Origin: Candidatus Gastranaerophilales bacterium | Lineage (GTDB): Bacteria > Cyanobacteriota > Vampirovibrionia > Gastranaerophilales > Gastranaerophilaceae | Assembly (NCBI GenBank): GCA_947624325.1 | Contig: CANQJT010000003.1 | Location: 124,001 to 188,000, forward strand | DNA length: 64,000 nucleotides | Reading direction: 5' to 3' | In this document: in pieces, positions 26,501-35,202 of the stretch | How positions within the stretch are numbered: the first letter of the stretch is position 1 | Layout of the letters: each line of letters opens with the position of its first letter | Notes under the pieces: generated by a model | Told to the model about the DNA's origin: nothing | Databases searched by the model: none | The model's input: the letters and a program-made list of their open reading frames with translations, nothing else | Translations under genes and position numbers: made by a program

Positions 26501-27900
26501 TATTCACAAATATTGTCTATATTAAAATCTTTTCCTGTCCATCTTTTAAAACAATCTTCAAATGATTCTTTACTCTCACCGTTAATAGCGGCAGTTAATT
26601 CATCAATCATTTGTTTTTGTTCATCTATTGCTTTTTTGATATCTTCTTTAGAAACACCTATATTCATTAATTCTTTAATAAAGTTATAGCCGTCTCTTAT
26701 TGCACCGTCTTTATTTTCCTGTGCATTAAATTGACTATACATATTATCATATTGTTCCTGCAGGAACTTTAAAGTGATAACTTCCATCTGCTCATTAGCA
26801 TCAAGTTCTTCAGCATTTGATAAATCGGAATTTTGTAAACTGCAGGATTGTTTATCTGTTATTTCTTCAGCTATGGCAGCGGTGTCTTCGGAATATATAT
26901 CATAAGGCGACAGATTTGATGTATCTGTTTCTTCAATAGAATCTTTAGAATCTTGTGTTATATTTACTTTTGAATTATATACAAAGAAATTGTCAGCTCC
27001 TTTCCCTCCGTATATAAGACCATGTTGTGTTTGACGAATATCAAATGTGTCGTTACCTTTGCCTCCGTCGGCTTTTATTAATTGAATATTACTTAATAAA
27101 AATCTGTCATTGCCTTTACCACCTTCTATTGTATCTATTTTAGAATTTGAAAGGTCAAAAACATCATCGCCGTTATTTCCTCCTATGTAATTAATATGTG
27201 AACGATTTGCCTGAATGTGGTCATCACCGTCATTGCCTTTAATTGTGCCTGTGACTTTAGAATCATAAATCAGTATTTCATCATTACCTTTTCCGCCGTC
27301 AATATTTTTAATTTCAGAATTATTGATTTGAATTTCATCATGACCTTTATTGGAATTTATTGAATCAACTTTAGAGTTATTTATTTCAATATATTCATCA
27401 TTAGAACCGCCATAAATTTTGTCAACTCTTGAATCATTAATTATGGTATTCTTACAGGAAACACTAATACTGTCTGCATTAGAGTCTGAAAGAATTAAAG
27501 AATCTGCACCGCTTCCGATACTGATTTCATCCATATCGGAATTAATAACGGAAATTTTAATATTATCCGGTTTCTGATAGCTAAGTCTTGCATCTTTTGC
27601 TCCGATAATAATAATATCCCCTGTTTCTTTGTTAATACGAACTTGAATACCATCAGGTATTTTGTCCATAGTTAAACTTGCGCCCATCCCTAATGAAAAA
27701 GTATAACTTCCCCAGTTATTTACCTCGGGTTTAACTTCTTCCCAGTCTGAAGAAAAACCGTCAGAATATTCTTCTGCTTTAGTTTCGGATAACTCAAAAT
27801 CAATTGCATCATTTTCATAATTAGTGGATGCACTGCCTGTAGTATCTTGTAAATAAGCAAATGAGTTTTTTCTTGATGCATTAATCCCTAATTCATCCAT
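23530..27900 (-). CDS. L2: giant repeat protein with C-terminal calpain-like cysteine protease domain
   Basis: The protein has 1456 residues. Its first ~330 are almost identical to L1 (start MDELGINAS, then beta-roll-like repeats), followed by the same coiled-coil and hydrophobic segment (about 690-745). The C-terminus differs. It has a calpain-type catalytic triad: Cys1103 in SGDCYLVAS with a Gln six residues before it (oxyanion), His1404 in NHAYSIE, and Asn1424 in TNPWTY. About 300 residues separate Cys and His, against about 157 in animal calpains, so a helical insertion is present. It probably cleaves proteins in a target cell or compartment. No Sec signal is seen. A sigma-28-like promoter precedes it. 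Confidence 0.88.
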   Translation of the reverse strand: MDELGINASRKNSFAYLQDTTGSASTNYENDAIDFELSETKAEEYSDGFSSDWEEVKPEVNNWGSYTFSLGMGASLTMDKIPDGIQVRINKETGDIIIIGAKDARLSYQKPDNIKISVINSDMDEISIGSGADSLILSDSNADSISVSCKNTIINDSRVDKIYGGSNDEYIEINNSKVDSINSNKGHDEIQINNSEIKNIDGGKGNDEILIYDSKVTGTIKGNDGDDHIQANRSHINYIGGNNGDDVFDLSNSKIDTIEGGKGNDRFLLSNIQLIKADGGKGNDTFDIRQTQHGLIYGGKGADNFFVYNSKVNITQDSKDSIEETDTSNLSPYDIYSEDTAAIAEEITDKQSCSLQNSDLSNAEELDANEQMEVITLKFLQEQYDNMYSQFNAQENKDGAIRDGYNFIKELMNIGVSKEDIKKAIDEQKQMIDELTAAINGESKESFEDCFKRWTGKDFNIDNICEYNKYSTLYQYAMNSCTRIQMLENNAVNCDNLNEVFDIYKTFYGNEETGSEEKAREELNKTLQECKISGNIILQLDKNNNFYIANLDEMIDLYSSILEEDCVRQKIEDHINNSEFIGDYKIKLTDDYKIVYTKKTLDEEKYEYCGMEEYIYEDVPFSIEAAGNIFKGGINKSNQEALERNFLDDLECGLGMSLKSLQEKYANSQVLALGSQSSFQKLIDNYCKDQDGFADKVGSIVQFAGMGMMVIGGVVSFVSPPVGYGILKAGQFTALAGFFTDNALDLADDFMSENNISKDSFDDFLSETLKEILLITSGMGINGYAYGVGKQVYNATQKKVLAFLAEIGTDAALSIITDFAITGDIDISGEGLSQLMGIITGITGARIKQYKQDAFTEAYKLFTDGDVDGAFEYIKSKGISNKDIYKNFKEIEINRIKNEYLKSNDYTKAMKMVEDSKFLQLKGSENLSEIKTEVGNAIKQAEITKIYDMMTSPQYDIKQIHDYAESLKIFTDDEIDIFTLGKKTNNYIDELNTKYNIDYSKYKNTIFFSDQGKLIAKDIELVYKSKVTGVPIEDYLVPHKATVEDALGTLKVGDVFEVEGQKNIFIKTANGAYEQLNISKSTYNKLFPAVDRFTSGQQYSGDCYLVASLFTMFSDSTARKYLLECISEADDGSITIELPGAFTKVTLNPDQKITDIGISESNVTYGALGMQLLETAYKAERANVYLDTAQSNVKAVQAEMADFYNKYKDLADTRNIPDFESLNSYVSNAVEDTVASINYTYNTHLTSDSVIKLFKLCTDSKYINSDGMLNENGIKEFKNILGIYKTETILDIYKNEIKTEFHEPLINNNKILNEYDKMQELDNRYFEENKKFHEKEDLIEKASGQGGQPSDVYRAFGLKNPYSEYISQSKLFDDIIKNPDTQKNYVITAATKLNVDNPNLAGNHAYSIEVKKNLQGETIIIVTNPWTYNSSKPKFYALTVEEFKKYFDFIYIAEKE

Positions 27901-27932
27901 ACCAAAACTTTTCCTTACCTTTAGTATTTTAA

Positions 27933-27960
27933 ATATCGGCAGGAAACATTAATAACTTTA
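27933..27960 (-). promoter_or_regulatory. sigma-28/sigma-D-type promoter of L2
   Basis: TAAA (27960-27957), 16 bases, then a perfect GCCGATAT (27940-27933) on the minus strand. It is followed by a conserved AT-rich leader and the ribosome-binding site AAGGAA before the L2 ATG at 27900. Confidence 0.55.
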
Positions 27961-27996
27961 ATTAATATAAAAAGAATTTTACGAAATGTTAAAAAA

Positions 27997-28299
27997 TTAT
28001 TCTGTTTTGTTTTCGGTAATTGTTATTCCAAATTTTTCTTTAAGTATATTATTTACATTATCAAGTTTTGCTTGGATTTCTTCAGCCTCCTTTGTAAGAC
28101 CTTCTTTTAAAGCTTCCTGTTTTATGCTTGTAAGTTTTATTTGTTCCGTCATATATCTTGTATATGCATTTTTAAATTCAGACTTATCCATTTGCCGAAT
28201 AAATTTTTCATAATCTTTTTTTAGCATATCATACATCGTGAATGTTTTACTTTGAGTTTTTTGTGATTCATTTCCATTATTAATTGATATCGGATCCAT
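27997..28299 (-). CDS. S3: small helical partner of the calpain-like giant L3
   Basis: This 100-residue paralogue of S2 follows L3 by 15 bp with ribosome-binding site AGAGGAA. From residue about 20 onward it matches S2 with few changes, while the first 20 residues differ. Like S2 it is charged, helical and without export signal. The near identity of S2 and S3, although their giants L2 and L3 have diverged in the repeat domain, suggests recent copying or gene conversion of this segment. Confidence 0.8.
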   Translation of the reverse strand: MDPISINNGNESQKTQSKTFTMYDMLKKDYEKFIRQMDKSEFKNAYTRYMTEQIKLTSIKQEALKEGLTKEAEEIQAKLDNVNNILKEKFGITITENKTE

Positions 28300-28314
28300 T
28301 TTAAATTCCTCTTT

Positions 28315-31300
28315 TTAGTTTATTTCTGCAATATAAATTAATTTAAAACACTTTTTAAATTCTTCAACTGTAAGTGTAACTGATTTTGGTTTGTATGAGC
28401 CAAATGACCATGGGTTTGTAACAATTACCATTGTTTCACCAAGTTCATTTTTTGTAAATTCTACACTGTATGCGTGTTTTTCCACAAGATTAGGATTTGG
28501 ACAATTTTCTTCAAGAGTACCTCCGCATATTAAATATTTATCCCACTTGCTTGGGTCATTAATAATATCATCTATATTTTTATGAAAAGGATCGTTATAG
28601 CCCTTTGTGTTATCTAATCCAAAAGCTTTAAATACATCATAACTATATCCTCCATTACCGCCTGCGGTTTCTGCAAGAGCTGCTTTTTCACTATCGCTTA
28701 AATTTGCATAATTTGCAATTTTGTCGTTGTTATTTTGGTACCAATAGGCTTCGGTATTAAATTGTTTTAAAAGTTGATTGTTATCGATATAATTATCATA
28801 TATTTCTTTTATAACATCTGCTGAACCAAGTTTTTTATAAGCATCGTCCTGTATTAAACTCAAAAGTCTTTCATTTCTATCTGGCTTTATTACCTCAAAC
28901 AGAAAGTCTTGATCAAAAAGTTGGCAAATGTCGTTTTCGCTTAAATTGAGGTTATATTTTGCATTTATTTCTTTTGTAATTGAATTTATCTTGTCTACAA
29001 CATAAACGGGTATTTCATCAGGACTTTTAATTCCCAACTGTTTTAATGATTCCTTTTCACTATCATAATAATCATTATAATTTTTTAAAATAAAATAATT
29101 TTCATTTTCAAGGTTCAATATTTTATTGTAAGATAAATCTACTTTATATAAACATTCAAGAAGCTGCATTCCTTGTGCGCCTTTTAACATATTCTTTGTT
29201 TCATATCCTAATGATTCAAGGGTTTGACCTTTTTTAAGATTAATTTCTTCTTTGCCTTGTGGTAATTTAGCACTTATACTTCCGTCAGGATTTTCTGTTA
29301 AACATGAAAGTAAATTATATCTTGTTTTAGGGTTACTCATCATTGAATTTAATGGAGCTATAAGGTAACAATCACCTGATTGTTGTTGTACTGATGCAAA
29401 TCTTTCAACGGGAGGGAATAATTCACAATATTTTTCTTTACTTATTGATAACTCTTTACAATTGCCATCAGCTGTTTTGATATAAATATGCTTTGACCCT
29501 TCAACTTCAAATACATCTCCTATTTGAACTGATTTTGAAGCACTATTTATATTGTCATATTTTGGCACCATAAGTGAATTTATATCCAGCCCTTCAGTTT
29601 TAGCTTTATACAACATTTGTATATCTTTTGCAATAACTTTGCCTTGTGCGGATGAAAAGTCTATAGTTTTATATTTTTGATAGTTAAGTTTATATTCTTT
29701 TGATAATTTTTGTATTATTGAATTAGTATCTAAATTAGTTCTCAATTTTTCAATATCTGCATCAGTAAAGATGTTTAAACTTTTTGCATAAGTTATAACA
29801 TTTTGTACATTACCGGTTGCATCAAACTTATTCATACAATTTTGTATTTCTTTGCTTTTAATTGATTCTAATATTTCAGATTTGGCAGTAGTATAATTTT
29901 TGTCTGATGCTAATTTAAAAATATCAGATTCGTCTATCATTTTTATAACTTTATTATAATCACCGTTATTTTTATAAGAACTTTCAATTTTTTCTATTTC
30001 ATAGTTTTTAAGATTATTAAAAATTTGTTTATCTGAAAAACCTTCATCTCTTAAATATTCTACGGCTTTATATGAATCACCTTCATATATCATTTTAGAA
30101 GCGGTAGAGAATTTTTCCATTTGGTAGTTTTTAATTTTAGCACCGGCAATACCTGTTATAACACCAAGAAGCTGGCTTAGAGCTTCACCTGAGAAGTCTA
30201 ATTCACCGGTAATCATAAATTCCGTAATTATACCTAAAGTTGCATCGCTTCCAATTTCAGCAAGCCAGCCCAGTGCTTCCTGCTGTGTTAAACTGCTTAT
30301 TTTTTCTTTTGCAGCTTCAGCTGCCCAAGAGTGAGCCGCTGAGGATACTTTATTTATTTTAGCTCCTGTGTATAATAATAATATTTCTTTGACACTTTCT
30401 TTAAGAAGTTCTGATGCTTCTTCTTCTGTCAGTCCGTTTTCGGAAGTTAAGTTGTCGCCTAATTCTAATATATTATCTGCAAACATACCGCTGATTGCTG
30501 TATATTTCCCTGCAGACATTAATGCCATTCCTGCCGGAGGAAATACAAAAGATACAATTCCGCCTATCACAATCAGTCCCATACCGCCCATCTGCATTGT
30601 ACTGCCTAGTCTTGAAGCAAATGTATTCTGTTCAAGACAATATCTGTCTATTAATTTCTGGAAAGATGTTTGTGAACCCAATGCATTTACCTGCTGGGTT
30701 GCATATTTCCCTTGTAACTCTTCCAAACTTATTCCCATTGTTTCTTTAAATGTTGTCAGGAAATCATTTTTATAGCCTTCAAATAAATCATCTATATCTC
30801 TTATATTTGTTGTACTTGTATATATATTTGAATAATCTTCTAAGTTTTTAATAAATTCTTTATTTCCATTTTTTATATTTTTGCTTATAATTTTAATTTT
30901 ATAATCTTCCGTAATTTCAAAGCTTAACATTGAACTATCTACAGAAGTTGCTGTCCAATTTGTTTTATTTATTTCTTCTCTTGCTCTTTCTTTTGAACCA
31001 TAAAATTCAACATAATAATCAAAAACTTCCTGCATATTTTTTGCATTACTAATTTGATTTTTAAAAATTTCAAGGTTTTGAAGTCCTGATACGGCAACCG
31101 AATATATTTGAGAAGTTTCATAATATTCCATTATTGCTTCTTCATTGTAATCAATACCAAGCCATCTTTTAAAACAATCTTCAAATGATTCTTTACTTGT
31201 ACCTTTAAGCGCCGATGTTAAATCTTCTATCATTTGTTCTTGTTCATCAATTGCTTTTTGAATATCTTTTTTATTTACACCGCAGTCCAATAATTCTTTT

Positions 31301-32676
31301 ATTATGTTATAACCGTCTGCAATTTTCCCGTCTTCAAGTTCTTGCCGATTAAAAGAATCAGTCATATTATTTAATGTTTCTTTGAGAAAATCAATTGTTA
31401 TAGCTTGTGTTTGTTGCTCCGGTGTTAAATTATCAGAATATGAAGATAACTTTTGGGAAGTTATATTTTCAGCAGTTTCTATTTCTTCATCATTGAATTT
31501 TGTATATGGTAAAAATTCGGTTTTTGTCTCATCATTTATATAATCTTTTTTATCAGATTTAATTTTCATTTTTTTTGTGTCAGCAAATATTATATCGGAG
31601 CCTTTCCCTCCGTCTATTTCGCCTGTAGTTTGCCCCATAATATTTATTGCGTCATTTCCCTTGCCTCCGAATATGTTTACTGTTTTTTTAGATGAACTGT
31701 TTACAACTATAGTATCATCACCTGCGTTCCCTTTTAAAACATCAATATTTGAATCCCTAACAAGAAATGTATCAGTATCAGCACCTCCATTGACAATATT
31801 CACATCTGAATTTAATATTTGTGTGTAATTTTCACCGCTTCCGACATCTATTTCTTTTGTAACAGATGATTTATTAATATAAATTTTGTCGTTGTCTTTA
31901 CCTGTATCAATAGATTTAACATTAGAGTTAAATATATTAATAAAATCCATTCCGTCATTAGTTTCAATATAATCAGTTACTTTGGAGGATAAAATGTTTA
32001 TTGTATCATCTCCTTTTTCACCGATAATTCTATTAACTTCGGAGTTTTTATCCAATGTTATATTATCATTCCCCGAACCGCCGTTTATGGAAAATACTTT
32101 GGAATTGATAATATCAATTGTATCATTACCGTTTGCAGCTGATATTAAATCCGCTTCCGAATTTTCAAGTCTGATTTTGCTGTTGCATACAGAATTTGCA
32201 TATAACTCGGATATTTTAGTGTTAATGAGTTCTATATCATTGCAATCACCCTTTATTGTATTTATTACTGAATCTTCCACATAAAGACTGCTGCTTCCGC
32301 TTGTAATGTTAATAAGACTTACATCGCTTGAATATATATTTATTTTTTCGTCAGGGTGATCTCCCGATATAATTACACCTTTTCCTCCCGTAATTTCTAT
32401 TTCTCCGGTTTCGGGATTTATTCTTATAACGGTATCTTTTGTAATTTCACTTACAGTAACGGATAAATTTTCATTAATTACATATTTATAATAACCTCCG
32501 TCTCGCTCGGGTTCAATAATTTCCCAATCTTTTGAATATTCATCAGTTTCATATGAGATTGATTCATATCCAAAATCAATTGCATCATTTTCATAATTAG
32601 TAGATCCACCGCCTGTAGTATCTTGTAAATAAGCAAATGAGTTTTTTCTTGATGCATTAATCCCAAATTCATCCAT
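28315..32676 (-). CDS. L3: giant repeat protein with C-terminal calpain-like cysteine protease domain
   Basis: The protein has 1453 residues. The first 22 residues are nearly identical to those of L1 and L2 (MDEFGINAS, NSFAYLQDTTG), but the beta-roll-like repeat region (about 80-370) has diverged strongly and is longer. The coiled-coil and hydrophobic segment (about 689-745) align with the others. The calpain-like domain has Cys1103 (QSGDCYLIA, with Gln at -6), His1401 (KHAYSVE) and Asn1421 (TNPWSF). The Cys falls at the same residue number as in L2. It is first in the array and so nearest the only upstream external promoter region. A toxin or predation protease is the leading idea; a surface adhesin with self-processing activity is an alternative. 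Confidence 0.88.
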   Translation of the reverse strand: MDEFGINASRKNSFAYLQDTTGGGSTNYENDAIDFGYESISYETDEYSKDWEIIEPERDGGYYKYVINENLSVTVSEITKDTVIRINPETGEIEITGGKGVIISGDHPDEKINIYSSDVSLINITSGSSSLYVEDSVINTIKGDCNDIELINTKISELYANSVCNSKIRLENSEADLISAANGNDTIDIINSKVFSINGGSGNDNITLDKNSEVNRIIGEKGDDTINILSSKVTDYIETNDGMDFINIFNSNVKSIDTGKDNDKIYINKSSVTKEIDVGSGENYTQILNSDVNIVNGGADTDTFLVRDSNIDVLKGNAGDDTIVVNSSSKKTVNIFGGKGNDAINIMGQTTGEIDGGKGSDIIFADTKKMKIKSDKKDYINDETKTEFLPYTKFNDEEIETAENITSQKLSSYSDNLTPEQQTQAITIDFLKETLNNMTDSFNRQELEDGKIADGYNIIKELLDCGVNKKDIQKAIDEQEQMIEDLTSALKGTSKESFEDCFKRWLGIDYNEEAIMEYYETSQIYSVAVSGLQNLEIFKNQISNAKNMQEVFDYYVEFYGSKERAREEINKTNWTATSVDSSMLSFEITEDYKIKIISKNIKNGNKEFIKNLEDYSNIYTSTTNIRDIDDLFEGYKNDFLTTFKETMGISLEELQGKYATQQVNALGSQTSFQKLIDRYCLEQNTFASRLGSTMQMGGMGLIVIGGIVSFVFPPAGMALMSAGKYTAISGMFADNILELGDNLTSENGLTEEEASELLKESVKEILLLYTGAKINKVSSAAHSWAAEAAKEKISSLTQQEALGWLAEIGSDATLGIITEFMITGELDFSGEALSQLLGVITGIAGAKIKNYQMEKFSTASKMIYEGDSYKAVEYLRDEGFSDKQIFNNLKNYEIEKIESSYKNNGDYNKVIKMIDESDIFKLASDKNYTTAKSEILESIKSKEIQNCMNKFDATGNVQNVITYAKSLNIFTDADIEKLRTNLDTNSIIQKLSKEYKLNYQKYKTIDFSSAQGKVIAKDIQMLYKAKTEGLDINSLMVPKYDNINSASKSVQIGDVFEVEGSKHIYIKTADGNCKELSISKEKYCELFPPVERFASVQQQSGDCYLIAPLNSMMSNPKTRYNLLSCLTENPDGSISAKLPQGKEEINLKKGQTLESLGYETKNMLKGAQGMQLLECLYKVDLSYNKILNLENENYFILKNYNDYYDSEKESLKQLGIKSPDEIPVYVVDKINSITKEINAKYNLNLSENDICQLFDQDFLFEVIKPDRNERLLSLIQDDAYKKLGSADVIKEIYDNYIDNNQLLKQFNTEAYWYQNNNDKIANYANLSDSEKAALAETAGGNGGYSYDVFKAFGLDNTKGYNDPFHKNIDDIINDPSKWDKYLICGGTLEENCPNPNLVEKHAYSVEFTKNELGETMVIVTNPWSFGSYKPKSVTLTVEEFKKCFKLIYIAEIN

Positions 32677-32708
32677 AACAAAACTTTTCCTTACCTTTAG
32701 TATTTTTA

Positions 32709-32736
32709 ATATCGGCAGGAAATACTGAAATCTTTA
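32709..32736 (-). promoter_or_regulatory. sigma-28/sigma-D-type promoter of L3 and the array
   Basis: TAAA (32736-32733), 16 bases, then GCCGATAT (32716-32709) on the minus strand. The spacer sequence differs from those before L1 and L2 in its first half, while both boxes and the spacing are kept. This argues that the boxes are under selection rather than just copied. Confidence 0.6.
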
Positions 32737-32765
32737 ATTAACTAAAAATATATATTAAGAAATAT

Positions 32766-32798
32766 AAATAACGGAAATCATTTTGATTTCCGTTATTT
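32766..32798 (-). terminator. strong hairpin between the WG-repeat gene and the array
   Basis: A perfect 15-bp stem (AAATAACGGAAATCA and its complement) with a TTT loop lies 22 bp after the stop of the WG-repeat gene. It probably ends that transcript and isolates the L3 promoter. The following T-run is short and AT-rich rather than pure T. Confidence 0.65.
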
Positions 32799-32819
32799 AA
32801 TTTGTTCTAACAAAATTTA

Positions 32820-33623
32820 TTAGTACAATTTTTTAATGTATTTATTAACTTGCAGAGGACCGTATACTATAGGAACAGCTTCTTCACCGGTTGTTGTAAC
32901 AGCACCCCATTTGCCGTTATGTTTAACTTTTAAATAGTTTCCTCTTGCTGTTTCAATTTTGTCATATTTAGGAGCGATTAAAACTTTTCCGTTTAAATCT
33001 ACAACACCCCATCTGTCATAGCTTTCTACTTTAAATAAATCGCTTCCGAGTTTTTCAATATCATCATATTGAGGTTTAATTATAACTTTACCTGCTGCAG
33101 TTATTAAACCTTTTCTGTCATTTTCTTCAATAGAGAAGTAATTTGAAGTTAATTCGTCGACATCATCATATAATACTTTTACGACTACATTCCCGTTTTT
33201 ATTAATAACACCGTATTTTCCGTTTAATTTAACTTTAAATAAGTCGTGTTCCATTGTTGAAATATCATCATATTTAGGTTGGATTATCTGATTTCCGTTC
33301 GTATCAATAATTCCCCATTGACCGTTGATTGCGACTTTAATGTATTCGTAGTTTAAACCTTCAATTTCAGTAAACATAGGTGGGAGGTTTATTCTTCCGT
33401 TTTCGCTGTAGAAACCCCATTTGCCGTTGGATTTGTAACCTGTAATTGTTTTATAGTGAGTATAATACGTATCTTCATACCCCGGCTTTAAGCCTGAAAC
33501 ACCAGCATTGGGGTTATTAATAGGTCCGCCGTCGCCTGAAGTATTTGAGGTTGTTGTTGTGTAAGCTAAACTTGGAAGGGCTATTAGTACTAAGGTGATA
33601 GCTAGAACTAAATTTTTCTTCAT
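32820..33623 (-). CDS. exported WG-repeat protein
   Basis: The 267-residue protein begins with a Sec signal peptide (MKKNLVLAITLVLIALPSLA, cleavage expected near residue 20). It then has six WG repeats of about 34 residues, each of the form WGxxDxNGxxIxxPxYDDI, from about residue 68 to the end. WG repeats form beta-rich domains of unknown general function, found in many surface or periplasmic proteins. Its start overlaps the end of the permease gene by 4 bases, so the two are co-transcribed. A second WG protein lies at 42335-43222. Confidence 0.9.
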   Translation of the reverse strand: MKKNLVLAITLVLIALPSLAYTTTTSNTSGDGGPINNPNAGVSGLKPGYEDTYYTHYKTITGYKSNGKWGFYSENGRINLPPMFTEIEGLNYEYIKVAINGQWGIIDTNGNQIIQPKYDDISTMEHDLFKVKLNGKYGVINKNGNVVVKVLYDDVDELTSNYFSIEENDRKGLITAAGKVIIKPQYDDIEKLGSDLFKVESYDRWGVVDLNGKVLIAPKYDKIETARGNYLKVKHNGKWGAVTTTGEEAVPIVYGPLQVNKYIKKLY

Positions 33624-35155
33624 AAATCCTCCTTATTTCTTTTGTTTTTATAACCGTATAATATGTAAATTGCAAGTCCCATTATAACCCATAGCAGAAA
33701 ATAAAGAGAAGAGTCTCCGCCTGAAAGGCTTTTATATATCATAAAGCAGCTGCACATTATAATCCCGAGTATCGGGAATAACGGGCAAAACGGGACTTTA
33801 AAGGGTCTGTATCTGGTTGGTTCCGTTTTTCTTAAAATTAATACTTCAATACAAATAATTACAAAAGATGCAAATGTTCCGTAATTACAAAGTTCTGCCG
33901 AAATATTTAAATCCATAAAAAGTGAGCCTAAAATAACTATTAGTCCCGATATCCAGGTGATAATATGCGGTGTTTTAAATTTAGGGTGGATTTTCATTAT
34001 GTTTTTCGGAAGAAAATTATCTCTTGCGATTGCGTAAAAAATTCTTGTTGTTCCAAGCTGGTAAACAAGAAGAACTGAAGTTAATGCGCATAAAGCACCG
34101 ACGGATATTGCACCTGCATACCAATTTTTCCCTATTGCTCGCATTGCATGTGCTAAAGGTGCTTGTGTGTCGATATTACCGAGAGGAATTACCCCCGTTA
34201 AAACCAGTGCAACCGACACATATAAAATAGTACATAATATCAATGTTCCTATTATTGCTATAGGTAAATCTCTCTGGGGATTTTTTGTTTCTTCTGCCGC
34301 TGTTGATATTGCATCAAAACCTATATATGCAAAGAAAATAATGAATGTTCCGGCTAAAATCCCTTCAAATCCGTTAGGTGCAAACGGAACCCAGTTTTCA
34401 GGTGCTACATATTTAGCTCCTACTATTACAAACGATATTATTATTGATAAATTCACAAAAACCATAATGCCTGCGACTCTTGTTGATTCCTTTACTCCTT
34501 TAATCAGAAGAATTGTAAGAACCAAAACTATAAAAATAGCAGGAATATTTATTGCTACAGGCATTTCAATACCGAAAGGAAGATGTAAAAACGGCATTTT
34601 ATCATGGACATCCCACCCGTACTTATCGCATATTGCATACATTGAGCGAAAATCATTCCTTAGCCATAAAGGATAATTAACTACAAAATCGGGAAGTATA
34701 TGTTTAAAGCCTTTTAAAAGCTGTACAAGATATCCTGTCCAAGCCGTTGCTACGGTAATATTACCTATTGCATATTCAAGCATTAAAATCCAGCCGACCA
34801 TCCAAGCCATAAATTCGCCCATTGTTGCATAGGTGAATGTATATGCACTACCTGCGACGGGTATCATTGCGGCAATTTCAGAGTATGCAAGAGCTGAAAA
34901 TAAACTTGCAAGTGCAGCTATAAGCATTGAAAATACTATTGCGGTTCCTGCTCCTAAGCCGTCGGCACTCCCTGCTATTGCACTTCCTATTATTGTAAAT
35001 ATACCTGTCCCGACTACTGCGCTAACTCCAAGTATTAACAAATCAAATATATTTAATGTCTTTTTTAATTCCGTATTTTTACTCTCTGCAATAAAAAGGT
35101 CGGTTGATTTTTTGCTCAACATATTTTTTATTACATTTATAAGTGTTTGTTTCAT
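33620..35155 (-). CDS. APC-family amino acid permease (YfnA/CAT-like)
   Basis: This permease is about 511 residues long with 12-13 membrane segments. The first helix carries the APC substrate-binding signature (GVSAVVGTGIF), and helix 3 begins AGSAYTFTYATMGE as in cationic or branched amino acid transporters of the YfnA group. It imports or exchanges amino acids across the inner membrane, and the exact substrate is unclear. The ATG at 35155 follows a purine-rich GGAAG that is closer than ideal. An in-frame TTG at 35167 is an alternative start with no ribosome-binding site. It is coupled to the WG-repeat gene downstream. Confidence 0.92.
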   Translation of the reverse strand: MKQTLINVIKNMLSKKSTDLFIAESKNTELKKTLNIFDLLILGVSAVVGTGIFTIIGSAIAGSADGLGAGTAIVFSMLIAALASLFSALAYSEIAAMIPVAGSAYTFTYATMGEFMAWMVGWILMLEYAIGNITVATAWTGYLVQLLKGFKHILPDFVVNYPLWLRNDFRSMYAICDKYGWDVHDKMPFLHLPFGIEMPVAINIPAIFIVLVLTILLIKGVKESTRVAGIMVFVNLSIIISFVIVGAKYVAPENWVPFAPNGFEGILAGTFIIFFAYIGFDAISTAAEETKNPQRDLPIAIIGTLILCTILYVSVALVLTGVIPLGNIDTQAPLAHAMRAIGKNWYAGAISVGALCALTSVLLVYQLGTTRIFYAIARDNFLPKNIMKIHPKFKTPHIITWISGLIVILGSLFMDLNISAELCNYGTFASFVIICIEVLILRKTEPTRYRPFKVPFCPLFPILGIIMCSCFMIYKSLSGGDSSLYFLLWVIMGLAIYILYGYKNKRNKEDL

Positions 35156-35202
35156 TTCTTCCGTCAATTTTGTATGTCTAATTAATTATAAAACAAACAT
35201 GA

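Noticed and set aside
19279-32676. Interpretation of the repetitive array DNA as CRISPR or satellite repeats
   Set aside because: The repeats are kilobase-scale gene copies and protein-level units of about 20 codons; no short identical repeats with regular unique spacers occur anywhere in the window.
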